This document shows positions 41,322 to 50,169 of a stretch of DNA of 64,000 nucleotides, piece after piece. Source of the DNA: Pseudarthrobacter siccitolerans. Its GTDB lineage: Bacteria; Actinomycetota; Actinomycetes; Actinomycetales; Micrococcaceae. Made by a program: the position numbers and the translations under genes. The DNA lies in contig NZ_JAUSXB010000001.1 of NCBI RefSeq assembly GCF_030823375.1, forward strand, positions 1,798,001 to 1,862,000, read 5' to 3'. Within the stretch, counting starts at the first letter, position 1, and every line of letters begins with the position of its first letter. A model generated the notes under the pieces. The model saw nothing but the letters and a program-made list of their open reading frames with translations, was not told the origin of the DNA and searched no databases.

Positions 41322-44300
41322 ATGCCGCGCCCACCCGTGGCTGAGCAGCTGACGTCCGTGCTCGTTTCGGGCCAGCTCCACGCCACGCATTTCACCACAG
41401 ACGGGCTTTCCCCCTGCATGACGGCGCGGCCACGGCCGTCCTTCAGCTGGGAGCTCGGCCAGCCCGAAGGCGCCGATCCATCGCGGGCCCGGCAGACCGG
41501 CTACGAACTGGTGGTCGAGGACAGCGCGGACTCGCCGTTATGGAGTTCGGGGCAGGTAGCCGCAGCCCGATCTTCGGCCGCGTATGAGGGGCCGGCGCTC
41601 GACGACGATACGGACTACGCCTGGCGGGTGCGGGTGTGGGATGCCGCAGGGATGCCCGGCGACTGGTCACAGCCGCAGCAGTTCAGTACCGGCCTCACGG
41701 ACGCCGGCTGGGGCGCGCACTGGGTCCACCGCGCTCCAGGCGGCCGCCCGCCCCTGGAAGTTTTGGACGGCGCACTGCGCGTGGCCGGTTCACCGTTCCT
41801 GCCCGTCCCTTCGCCTCCCCTTAACCACTTCCGGCTGGACGCCCGCCTCCGCCCGGCGGTGGGCATGGCTGGTTTGCTTCTCCGGACCACAGGCCCCGGA
41901 ACGGGTTTGTTGCTGGAGCTCAGTGCCGCCGGCAGCCTGGTACTTCGCCGCGCCGCCGAGTGGGAGATCCCGGCCGCCTCGGCCCCCGCCACGGAGATCC
42001 TGGCCAGTGCAGACCTGCCCGGCACGGACTCCACTGGCGCAATTACGGAGTGGCGCGAGCTCAGCGTCACCGATGATGGAGAGACCATCACCGCAGCCGT
42101 GGACGGCCACCAGCTCCTGGTTTTCAACGAGCCGTCTGTGCCAGGCACGCAGGGACGGGTTGCCCTCCACCAGGCGCCGCGGAGCCAGGCGGAATACGCG
42201 TCCCTCCGCATCGTGGACACCTCCGGCGGACATCCCGGAGTGCCCGCCCTGGACCATCAGTTCGACGGCGGCGCGGACCTTGCCCACGCCTATCACGCGC
42301 ACTGGGCCGGCACCACGGCCCACCCCCAGCCGGATGAGTGGACACTGTTCGGCACCACCATCACGCTCACGGGAAAAGTGGCCCGGGCGCGCCTTTTTAT
42401 GGCGGCGCACCACCACGCCCAGCTCTCCCTGGGCGGGACCCGATGCCTCAGCACTACGTCCTTTGGCTACCCGGGGGAAGGGTATTACGACGCCGCCGAC
42501 GTCACCGCACTGCTCGCCGGGCTCGCGCCGCTGCCAACAGCCAAGCGGGACGCGGCAGCCACGGCGGATACCACTGAAGTGCCCCTTACGGCGCTGCTCC
42601 ACTGGTACGGCCCGGGCCAGGGCAGGGCTGCCGGGCTTCCCGGCCTGCTGGTCCGCCTCAGCGTTGATTACGCAGACGGGCGCCGGGAGGTCTTCGCGTC
42701 CGGTCCGCACTGGTCGGCCACCGAAGCGCCTTACCGGCAGTCGGGCTACCGCAATGACGAGGGCGATCCCGTGGAGGACCTGGACGGGCTGGCCGCCGCA
42801 GCCCTGCCCGCCGTCGAACAGATGCCCCCGGCACTGAGCTACGGCAGCCACCCCTGCCCCGAGTTCCCCGCCTTGCACGCGCGCCGGACAGTGCTGATGG
42901 AAGAGTTTGTGGCGCCACAGTCGTTCCTGACGGCCGACGACGGAACGCTGGTGGCGGACTTCGGCCAGGTCATTCCCGGCCGGCCGGAAGTGGACTTCCT
43001 GGACGGCATCCCCGGCCGCACCCTGATGATCCGCGCAGGATACGTCCTCCGGACGGACGGCAGGGTGGACGCCGGCAAGACGGCCAGCCAGAACACGGAC
43101 ATGTCCTTTCCCTATACCCAGACGGTGGGGCCGCAGCAGTACCGGGCCACAGTGCACCTGGGCTTCCGGTACCTGGAACTGCCCGGTGTGGAGGCCGCTG
43201 ACCTGACCCGGGTCGGCGCCGTGGTGGTGCATGGCCGGCATCCGGGCGAGGGCAGTTTCACCAGCTCCGATGAGACCCTCAACGCCGTGTTCCGGCTGCT
43301 GCGGGACTCCGCGCTCTACGGCGTGCAGGAACAGTTCGTGGACACACCCACCCGGGAGAAAGGCCAGTTCCTGGCCGACGCCGTCAACATCTCCTACGCC
43401 ACCATGTCCCTCTTCGGCGAGCATACCTACACCGCACAGGCGCTCCGGGAGTTCGGCTGGTCCGCGGCGCGTTACTGGAACAGCGGCGAAGACAAAGGCC
43501 GCTACAACGCCGTCTACCCCAACGGGGACGGCAAACGCGACATCCCCGATTTCTCCCTGATGGTTCCCGAATGGGCCGAGGAGTACTACCACCGGACCGG
43601 GGACCTGGCGCTGGTCACCGAACTGCTGCCTCGCCTTTGCGACACCGCGGACTACGCCTTGCGGCACATCCCGGCGGATGGTCCGACGGCGGGGCTGGTC
43701 ACCAGGCTGGGTGGTGGCTCCGGCCCCTACCTCCACGGCATTGTTGACTGGCCGGCCCCTGGCCGCTTTGGTTATGACATGGACTGCGCGGCCAAAACCA
43801 CCGTCAACGCCCAGGCCTACTCCGCGCTAATGTCCACGGCCCGCCTCTGTGCCGCCGCCGGACGGGACGATGCCGCAGTCACCTATGCGCGGCGGGCCCG
43901 TGAACTTGCCGCGGCCATCCGCGCCCGCCTCCGCGTGGACGGCGTGATGGTGGACGGATTGCAGGAAGACGGGACACCCAGCACCCACGCATCCCAGCAC
44001 GCCACGTCCTTCCCGCTCTCCTTCGGGATCACTGAACCTGAGCACGCCCAGGCCGACGGCCGGCGGATCGCCGCCATGGGAATGCGGCAGGGACCTCTGA
44101 CCGTGCACCGCCTGGTCCGCGCGCTGCTCTCCCTGGGCTTCACCGATGCCGTCCTCGATCTCCTCACCAGCAAGGACCAGCCCGGGTGGGCGCAGCTCCT
44201 GGAGCGTGGCGCCACCTTCACCTGGGAGGCCTGGGACCTGGTGGAGGGGACCGACTACAGCCAGTCCCACGCCTGGTCAGCCTCGGTGGTCAAGGAGATC

Positions 44301-44681
44301 CTCGAACACCTGCTCGGCGTCCGGTACAGCTCGGCGGGCGGCTCCGACCTCGTCATCGAACCGCCGCTGTGCCGGCTGGAACATGCCCACGGCACGGCGC
44401 CCGTGGGCAACGGCAGCGTGGAGGTCAGCTGGAACCGGACCGGCGGCCAAGTGCAGCTGGAGTGCACAGTACCCGCCGGAGTCACCGCGGTAGTCAGGCT
44501 GCCGGCCGGCACTTACGGGATCCAGGGCCCGACGGCGGAGGCCGCCGTCGACCGTTCAACTGCGGAAAGTGCCGCGAAGGTCAGCATGCATTCCCACGGC
44601 GGGCCGGCTGGCACCGCAGCCAAGGCGGACTTCCGCATCCATTCGGGTACCTGGACCTTCACGCCGTCCGGGCGGCCTTGA
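41322..44681 (+). CDS. alpha-L-rhamnosidase (GH78)
   Basis: A 1119-residue family 78 glycosidase that releases terminal L-rhamnose. In order: an N-terminal fibronectin-like domain (FSWELGQPEG to QQFSTGL, about 1-130); an inserted jellyroll-like segment at about 140-305 (FRLDARLRPAVGMAGLLLRT to GRVALHQ); the rhamnosidase N domain; the (alpha/alpha)6 catalytic barrel with QFVDTPTREKGQFLADAV at about 670-690; and a C-terminal beta-sandwich. There is no signal peptide, so it acts on imported oligomers. It directly follows the oxidoreductase stop codon. The DTPTREK variant replaces the usual DCPQREK motif. Confidence 0.93.
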   Translation: MPRPPVAEQLTSVLVSGQLHATHFTTDGLSPCMTARPRPSFSWELGQPEGADPSRARQTGYELVVEDSADSPLWSSGQVAAARSSAAYEGPALDDDTDYAWRVRVWDAAGMPGDWSQPQQFSTGLTDAGWGAHWVHRAPGGRPPLEVLDGALRVAGSPFLPVPSPPLNHFRLDARLRPAVGMAGLLLRTTGPGTGLLLELSAAGSLVLRRAAEWEIPAASAPATEILASADLPGTDSTGAITEWRELSVTDDGETITAAVDGHQLLVFNEPSVPGTQGRVALHQAPRSQAEYASLRIVDTSGGHPGVPALDHQFDGGADLAHAYHAHWAGTTAHPQPDEWTLFGTTITLTGKVARARLFMAAHHHAQLSLGGTRCLSTTSFGYPGEGYYDAADVTALLAGLAPLPTAKRDAAATADTTEVPLTALLHWYGPGQGRAAGLPGLLVRLSVDYADGRREVFASGPHWSATEAPYRQSGYRNDEGDPVEDLDGLAAAALPAVEQMPPALSYGSHPCPEFPALHARRTVLMEEFVAPQSFLTADDGTLVADFGQVIPGRPEVDFLDGIPGRTLMIRAGYVLRTDGRVDAGKTASQNTDMSFPYTQTVGPQQYRATVHLGFRYLELPGVEAADLTRVGAVVVHGRHPGEGSFTSSDETLNAVFRLLRDSALYGVQEQFVDTPTREKGQFLADAVNISYATMSLFGEHTYTAQALREFGWSAARYWNSGEDKGRYNAVYPNGDGKRDIPDFSLMVPEWAEEYYHRTGDLALVTELLPRLCDTADYALRHIPADGPTAGLVTRLGGGSGPYLHGIVDWPAPGRFGYDMDCAAKTTVNAQAYSALMSTARLCAAAGRDDAAVTYARRARELAAAIRARLRVDGVMVDGLQEDGTPSTHASQHATSFPLSFGITEPEHAQADGRRIAAMGMRQGPLTVHRLVRALLSLGFTDAVLDLLTSKDQPGWAQLLERGATFTWEAWDLVEGTDYSQSHAWSASVVKEILEHLLGVRYSSAGGSDLVIEPPLCRLEHAHGTAPVGNGSVEVSWNRTGGQVQLECTVPAGVTAVVRLPAGTYGIQGPTAEAAVDRSTAESAAKVSMHSHGGPAGTAAKADFRIHSGTWTFTPSGRP

Positions 44682-44700
44682 CCCCTCCGGCGCCCAAGTG

Positions 44701-44749
44701 AGTAGCCGTAAGTGTCGTTATAGCCGTCAAAACGACACTTACGGCTACT
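44701..44749. repeat. 19-bp perfect inverted repeat between converging genes
   Basis: AGTAGCCGTAAGTGTCGTT (44701-44719) and its exact complement (44731-44749) flank an 11-base loop. The hairpin separates the rhamnosidase gene from the converging MFS gene and probably terminates both. Its AT-richer, precise arms also look like a dispersed intergenic repeat. Confidence 0.8.
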
Positions 44750-44763
44750 TAGTTGGGCAGGGA

Positions 44764-46026
44764 TCAGGCGAGTGGGCTCCTCCGGCCGTTCCGCCACAGC
44801 AGCAAACCGATCACTAGTGCCGACAGCATGCCCAGCGCGCCGGTAGCCACTAGACCCAGCCGCACCCCGAACTGTTCCGTCAGCCAGCCCGCCAACAACC
44901 CGCCCATGGCGTGTCCGCCCAGCAGCAGCGGCAGGTAAAGCGCCATCACCCTGCCACGGATTTCGGGCCCGGCCTCCAGCTGGACAGCGGTCGCCGCGCT
45001 GGTCAGGAACAGCAGGGTCATCAGGCCCACCACCACCAGCATCACGGTAAAGAGGATGAGGTTGGGCATCAGGGCCGCCACCAGCTGGGACAGCCCGAAG
45101 AGGCCGGCCGCCAGAACGATTCCCTTCCGGCCCAGGGTCCGCAGGCGGGCGGCCAGCAGGGCACCTGCCAGGGCACCGACGGCGCTGACAGTATTGAACA
45201 GGCCGAACCCTTCAACACCGTTGTGCCAGACGCGTTGGGCAAAGGCCGCCAGCACCACGGGCCCGTTCATTCCGAACATCCCCAGCAGCCCGGCCAGCGC
45301 GATAATCAGCAGCAGCGAGGGCCGGTCCTTGACGTATCGGAACCCCGCCAGAAGCTGGCCCCGCCCCCGGGCCGCAGGGGTGCCGGGGTGCAGCTCGGCG
45401 GGCCGGATGGCGGCGATCATGCACAGGACCAGTACGCACAGCAGCGAGTTCGCGGCGAACGCTGCGGCTGATCCGGCCTGGGCGATGACCACTCCGGCCA
45501 GTGCCGGCCCTGCCATGGCGCCCAGTTGGCCGATCGCGTTGTTGAGGCCGATGGCTGGCCGGAGGGCGGCGTCGCCCACCACTTCGTTGACGAATACCTG
45601 GCTGGCGGGCTGGTTGATGGCTGACGTTACCCCCAGTGCAATGCAGCTGGCGTAGACGGCCCAGACGGTAATGGTCCCGCTCGCGGCCCAGGCCGCGAGA
45701 CCCATGGCGAGGAGGGCGATAACGCCCTGGCACACCAGCATGATGCGGCGCTTGGGAAAGAGGTCCACCAGCAGGCCGCTGAGCGGGCCCACCACCAGCA
45801 TCGGCAGGAATTGCAGGGCAACGGCCACACCCACGGCTGCGGGACTGCCGGTCAGCTGCAGCACCAGCCAGTCCTGGGCCAGGCGCTGCATCCACACGCC
45901 CACACTGCCTGTGAACACCAGCGCCAGGAAGAGCCTGTAGTTGCGCTGGGTCAGGGGCTGGTACCACGCCGGCTGGTTCTGTGAAGGACGGAGGGACTGC
46001 TCGGAACGCTGTCGGTCGGAAGACAC
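44764..46026 (-). CDS. MFS transporter (MFS_3/EntS-like)
   Basis: A 420-residue major facilitator with 12 predicted helices: FLALVFTGSVGVWMQRLAQD in helix 1, GPLSGLLVDLFPKRR in loop 2-3, and a central break near residue 205. The family exports siderophores or drugs, or transports unknown solutes. The GTG start is at 46026. It sits between two saccharide operons, but its link to them is not evident. The gene is convergent with the rhamnosidase and ends at the inverted repeat. Confidence 0.85.
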   Translation of the reverse strand: MSSDRQRSEQSLRPSQNQPAWYQPLTQRNYRLFLALVFTGSVGVWMQRLAQDWLVLQLTGSPAAVGVAVALQFLPMLVVGPLSGLLVDLFPKRRIMLVCQGVIALLAMGLAAWAASGTITVWAVYASCIALGVTSAINQPASQVFVNEVVGDAALRPAIGLNNAIGQLGAMAGPALAGVVIAQAGSAAAFAANSLLCVLVLCMIAAIRPAELHPGTPAARGRGQLLAGFRYVKDRPSLLLIIALAGLLGMFGMNGPVVLAAFAQRVWHNGVEGFGLFNTVSAVGALAGALLAARLRTLGRKGIVLAAGLFGLSQLVAALMPNLILFTVMLVVVGLMTLLFLTSAATAVQLEAGPEIRGRVMALYLPLLLGGHAMGGLLAGWLTEQFGVRLGLVATGALGMLSALVIGLLLWRNGRRSPLA

Positions 46027-46088
46027 GTCGGACTCAACTCAATAGTGACGGACAGAACCAGGCCGTGCTTGGTGCGGCGCTGGGTAGC

Positions 46089-46745
46089 TCAGGCGCGGTT
46101 GGAACGCAGTTTGACGGCGGCCGAGGCCAGGATCAGGATGCCGGGGACCACCACAAACAGTGCCGCGAGCATCCAGACGAACACCACTGCCCCGAAGAGT
46201 GCGGCAACCAGCAGGAGCGACCCCGTCCAGTCCCGCATGGACACGGCCTGGCCGGTTTCGAGTGCGGAGCGCCAGGCGCTGGGGGCATCGGCCCCTGGGC
46301 CAGTGCCGGAGCCGGAGCCGCCGTGACCAGCGAAGTCGGACCAGGCTGCGGTGGTGCGCAGGAGCAGGACAGCGGCCCCGGCAGCGAGGATCAGGGTGGC
46401 CGGCAGCACGACTTCCCGGCCGGGCAGCTGCCCCACCCACCCGAGCAAAAGGTTAAGGACAATCACCACGGCGGCTGCCGCCGTCGCGATTCCCAGCTTC
46501 CAACTGCCTGGCAGGGCAGCCTTGAACGTGTTCCAGAGGCCGCGGACGGAATCGTCGCGGCCGGACAGGTGCCGTTCCAGATGGGCGATCCCCGCCGCGT
46601 ACGCAGCGGGGATCGTCACCAACGGAATGGACAGCACCAGCACCAGCACGCCGGCCAGGAGGGTCTCGGAGAACAGTGCGAAGCGGTTGACCGGGACGGG
46701 TTCGTGGTGGTTCGGTGCGGGTGTGGTGCTGTCCATGACGCTCAT
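46089..46745 (-). CDS. DUF624-like membrane protein (YesV/YesL type)
   Basis: A 218-residue membrane protein with about five helices (FSETLLAGVLVLVLSIPLVT, then a Gly/Ser loop and VVFVWMLAALFVVVPGILIL). It resembles DUF624 proteins that accompany CUT1 sugar importers, though more weakly than the copy at 39.1 kb. I chose ATG 46745; ATG 46736 is equally possible. It follows the permease stop by 19 bases and is likely co-transcribed. Confidence 0.7.
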   Translation of the reverse strand: MSVMDSTTPAPNHHEPVPVNRFALFSETLLAGVLVLVLSIPLVTIPAAYAAGIAHLERHLSGRDDSVRGLWNTFKAALPGSWKLGIATAAAAVVIVLNLLLGWVGQLPGREVVLPATLILAAGAAVLLLRTTAAWSDFAGHGGSGSGTGPGADAPSAWRSALETGQAVSMRDWTGSLLLVAALFGAVVFVWMLAALFVVVPGILILASAAVKLRSNRA

Positions 46746-46764
46746 TTTCAGTATCGGTCTTCCG

Positions 46765-47682
46765 TTAGCCCTTGAGGCCCTGGGTGGAGACGCCTTCAAC
46801 AATGTAGCGCTGGAACACCAGGAAGAAAATCAGTACCGGCAGCAGGGCCAGGACGGACATGGCGATCATGGCGCCGTAGTCCGAGCTCTGGGTCTGGTCC
46901 ACGAAGAGGCGCAGGGCCAGGGGCAGCGGGTACTTTTCGGGGGTGTTCAGGTAGAGCAGCGGGCCCAGGAAGTCGTTCCAGCTCCAGATGAAGGAGAAGA
47001 TCGACGTGGAGATCAGGGCCGGCTTCATCAGCGGCAGCATGATGGAGGTGAAGATCCGGACGTGGCCGGCGCCGTCGATCCGTGCAGCCTCGTCCAGCTC
47101 ACCGGGGAGGTTGCGCATGAACTGGACCATCAGGAAGACGAAGAAAGCGTCGGCGGCGAGGAACTTGCCGATCAGCAGCGGCACGTAGGTGTCCACGAGG
47201 CCGAGCTGCTGGAACACGATGTACTGCGGGATGATCACCACGTGGAAGGGCAGGAGCAGGGTGGCAATCATCATGCCGAAGAAGATGCTGCGGCCGGGGA
47301 ACTTGATCCGGGCGAAGGCGTAGGCCGAGACGGACGCCGAGAGGATGGTACCCACCACGGCACCGATGGCCAGGATCAGCGAGTTCGTGAAGAACTGCAG
47401 GGTGGAGACCCCGCCGATGCCGTCCATGGCCGTGACGAAGTTGTCGAAGCTGAAGTTGTTGGACCACAGGGAGGTGTTGGTGCCGCCGATTTCTGCGTTC
47501 GGCTTGAAGGATGAGGCGATCATCCACAGCCCCGGGTACAGGACCACTCCGGTCAGGGCGATGGCCACCACGTGGAAGAGGGTGCTCTTGGCCCGCTTGG
47601 CCGTAGTCGACTCAGACTTGGGGTTGTAGTTGGGCACCTGGGCGTCCGAGGCGGACTGGGTGGGGGTTGCCATGGTTGTCAT
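46765..47682 (-). CDS. carbohydrate ABC transporter permease (MalG/CUT1 type)
   Basis: A 305-residue permease with six helices and the EAA loop LDEAARIDGAGHVRIFTSIM. It overlaps the stop of the preceding permease (ATGA). It forms a CUT1 importer with the genes at 47679-48632 and 48680-49969. No ATPase gene is present nearby. The divergent beta-galactosidase suggests a galactoside or galactan-fragment substrate. Confidence 0.93.
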   Translation of the reverse strand: MTTMATPTQSASDAQVPNYNPKSESTTAKRAKSTLFHVVAIALTGVVLYPGLWMIASSFKPNAEIGGTNTSLWSNNFSFDNFVTAMDGIGGVSTLQFFTNSLILAIGAVVGTILSASVSAYAFARIKFPGRSIFFGMMIATLLLPFHVVIIPQYIVFQQLGLVDTYVPLLIGKFLAADAFFVFLMVQFMRNLPGELDEAARIDGAGHVRIFTSIMLPLMKPALISTSIFSFIWSWNDFLGPLLYLNTPEKYPLPLALRLFVDQTQSSDYGAMIAMSVLALLPVLIFFLVFQRYIVEGVSTQGLKG

Positions 47683-48632
47683 TTTGCATCACCGCTGTAG
47701 TGGACCCAGGACTTGGACGTGCGGAAGATGATCAGGGTCAGGATGCCCACGACGATCAGGAGAAGCCAGGCCATCGCGGAGGCGTAGCCCATCCGGAAGT
47801 CGCTGAAACCGCGCAGGTACAGGTAGAGGGTGTAGAAGAGGGTGGAGCCGGCCGGGCCGCCTTCGCCGTTGGAGATGATGTAGGCCGAGCTGAAGATCTG
47901 GAACGCGTGGATGGTTTCCATCAGGAGGTTGAAGAAGACCACCGGGGAGAGCATGGGCCAGGTGATGTTGAAGAACTTCCGCACCGGGCCGGCACCGTCC
48001 ATGGACGCAGCCTCGTAGAGGTCCGCCGGGATCTGCTTCAGGCCGGCGAGGAAGATCACCATCGGGGCGCCGAACTGCCAGACGGTCAGCAGGATAAACA
48101 TCGGCATAGTCATGGAGGGGTTGCCCACCCAGCCGCCGAGGTTGATGCCGAAGAAGGACAGGCCTTGGTCAACCGGACCGGAATCACCGAACATCGCTTT
48201 CCAGACGATCGCAATGGATACAGAAGCGCCGATCAGGGACGGGGCATAGAACGCGGACCGGTAAAAGCCCTGGCCCTTGCGCGCGCTGTTCAACAGCATT
48301 GCCACTGCCAGTGCGGCTGCGAGCTTGAGCGGGGTACCGAAGACAACATAGCCCACGGTCACGCCCACCGACTGCAGGAACCGTTCGTCCTGGAACATGG
48401 TGGTGTAGTTGTCCAGCCCGATCCATTTGGGCGGATCGAACAGGTTGTAGTTCGTGAAGGACAGGTACAGCGAGGAAATCATGGGCCCCAAGGTGAGGAC
48501 GATGAATCCCAGCAGCCAGGGCAGCAGGAAGGTGTAGCCGGCGCGGGCGTCCGCCCCACGCTGCCGCGACTTGCGCGGCAGCGTGGAATCGGAGTGCGCC
48601 GAACGCCTGCTCAATGTTGGGCTTTGAGTCAC
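47679..48632 (-). CDS. carbohydrate ABC transporter permease (MalF/CUT1 type)
   Basis: A 317-residue permease with a basic N terminus, six helices (FLLPWLLGFIVLTLGPMISS first) and the EAA loop LYEAASMDGAGPVRKFFNIT. It lies 47 bases downstream of the binding-protein gene and is coupled to the next permease. Confidence 0.93.
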   Translation of the reverse strand: MTQSPTLSRRSAHSDSTLPRKSRQRGADARAGYTFLLPWLLGFIVLTLGPMISSLYLSFTNYNLFDPPKWIGLDNYTTMFQDERFLQSVGVTVGYVVFGTPLKLAAALAVAMLLNSARKGQGFYRSAFYAPSLIGASVSIAIVWKAMFGDSGPVDQGLSFFGINLGGWVGNPSMTMPMFILLTVWQFGAPMVIFLAGLKQIPADLYEAASMDGAGPVRKFFNITWPMLSPVVFFNLLMETIHAFQIFSSAYIISNGEGGPAGSTLFYTLYLYLRGFSDFRMGYASAMAWLLLIVVGILTLIIFRTSKSWVHYSGDAK

Positions 48633-48679
48633 GAGTTCAATCCGTCAGTTGTGAACACTGGATCCGGCGGTCTGCCTGA

Positions 48680-49969
48680 TCAGGCGTTCTGCTTGATGAG
48701 GTCTTCGGCTTCCTTGAACCATGCGTCGGCTGCACTGTCGATGGTCAGCTTGCCGTAGTTCAGGTCCGAGCTGACACGCTTGAAGGAAGCCTCAAGGGTG
48801 CCGAAGCCAACGATCGGCGGTTCGGGAGCGTCCTTGAGGTACTTTTCAATGGACTTCTCGTAGTCCACCACGAGCTTGTCGGTACCTTCGAAGGTGGTGC
48901 CGTCACGCTGGGTCTTGGAGGCCGGAACACCGCGGGAGGTCTTGAAGATTTGTCCTACCTCGGGATCGTTGATCATGAAGTCGATGAAGCGGGCGGCGGC
49001 GTCCTTGTACTTGGTCTTGGCGCTGGCCACCATCAGCATGGACGGCTTCAGGAACAGGCCCAGGTTGTCCTGATCGTCGGACGGGACCGGAACCAGCTTG
49101 AGCTCCTTGGCGCCGCTGTCCCCGAGGTAGCCGGCCATGAAGTTGTCCCAGGTGACCTCGGTGGCCGTGACGTTGGAACCGAACGGCGACTTGGGGGCGA
49201 GCTGCGTGACGCGCTCCTCCGAGACGATGGCAGGGGTGCCGCGCAGTCCGGCGGTGGTGTTCCACCACTTCTTCATATCGTCCTTGGTAAAGCCGAGCTT
49301 GCCGTCTGCGGTGAAGGCCTCGATGTTGTTCTGGCGCAGCCAGATGTTGAACATCCACCACACCCCGGTGTAGTCGGTGGAGCCAAAGAGTGCGCTGTTG
49401 CTCTTGGTGCCCACCTGGGCCAGGAAGTCGTTGAATTCCTTGTAGGTCCACTTGCCCGTCGGCTCGGCGATGCCCAGGGACGCCAGCTTGGCCGGGTCGT
49501 AGTAGACGGCGAAGGCGTTGGTGCTGGTGGGGATGCCGTATTGCTTGCCCTTGATCTGGCCGGAGGGCAGGAGGGACTTCTCGAAGGCATCCGTGTTGAT
49601 CTTGACGGTGCCCAGGTCCAGGAGCTGGTTCCGCTGGCCGTAATCGCGCAGGTAGGAGAGGTCCCACTGCATCACGTCCGGCAGGCCGCCGCCAGCTGCC
49701 TCGGTGGCACGCTTCTGCCAGTAGCCGGCGAAGTCGGTGAAGTTGCCGTTGACCTTGATGTCCGGGTTCTTCGATTCAAACAAGGCAATGGCCTTGCGGG
49801 TACGCTCAGCGCGGTCGTCGTTGCCCCACCAGGTGTAGTTGATGGTGACGGGCTTCTCCGCGGAGCCGGTCTCTCCGGAAGAGCTGGAGCCAGTTCCGCA
49901 GGCCGCCAGTGCCGCGGCAGATGCGGTACCGACGGCTACGGTGGTGAGGAAATGCCTTCTGTTGATCAT
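48680..49969 (-). CDS. extracellular sugar-binding lipoprotein
   Basis: A 429-residue family-1 solute-binding protein. The N terminus has a twin-Arg-like signal (MINRRHFLTTVAVGTASAAA) and the lipobox LAAC. The mature part opens with TINYTWWGNDDRAERTRKAI and includes KWTYKEFNDFLAQVGT and GVWWMFNIWLRQNN. Two other WWG-type binders occur at 55.4 and 59.3 kb. It is the first gene of the minus-strand importer and diverges from the GH42 gene across operator repeats. Confidence 0.93.
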   Translation of the reverse strand: MINRRHFLTTVAVGTASAAALAACGTGSSSSGETGSAEKPVTINYTWWGNDDRAERTRKAIALFESKNPDIKVNGNFTDFAGYWQKRATEAAGGGLPDVMQWDLSYLRDYGQRNQLLDLGTVKINTDAFEKSLLPSGQIKGKQYGIPTSTNAFAVYYDPAKLASLGIAEPTGKWTYKEFNDFLAQVGTKSNSALFGSTDYTGVWWMFNIWLRQNNIEAFTADGKLGFTKDDMKKWWNTTAGLRGTPAIVSEERVTQLAPKSPFGSNVTATEVTWDNFMAGYLGDSGAKELKLVPVPSDDQDNLGLFLKPSMLMVASAKTKYKDAAARFIDFMINDPEVGQIFKTSRGVPASKTQRDGTTFEGTDKLVVDYEKSIEKYLKDAPEPPIVGFGTLEASFKRVSSDLNYGKLTIDSAADAWFKEAEDLIKQNA

Positions 49970-50044
49970 GGGAGCCTCCTTGCTCGATGTGTGCAGTCCC
50001 TTTGCTCAAAGCTATAACGTGAGTAGTGAGCTGGCTTACACGGC

Positions 50045-50059
50045 TTCTGAATCGATACA
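50045..50059. promoter_or_regulatory. RhaR-like LacI operator half-site
   Basis: TTCTGAATCGATACA shares the TGAATCG core and ACA end with the sites at 30.1 and 39.9 kb, in the divergent region between importer and GH42 gene. Confidence 0.45.
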
Positions 50060-50079
50060 ATATCCGCATTCCCGGTAAT

Positions 50080-50118
50080 GGGCAAGCGTTTTCCAGTATT
50101 CTGGGCAAGCGTTTTCCA
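50080..50118. promoter_or_regulatory. pair of direct-repeat LacI-type operators
   Basis: GGGCAAGCGTTTTCCA occurs identically at 50080-50095 and 50103-50118, start to start 23 bases. The motif matches the 39987-40001 site in 14 of 15 positions. It sits 52 bases before the beta-galactosidase ATG and also upstream of the divergent importer. Confidence 0.65.
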
Positions 50119-50169
50119 AAGATCTGATTTTCACGCCGCTTCCATCTTCGCAGCAGACAAAGGAGTCCC

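Noticed and set aside
41790..43736. 648-codon minus-strand open frame
   Set aside because: Antisense to the GH78 rhamnosidase; no domain or plausible composition.
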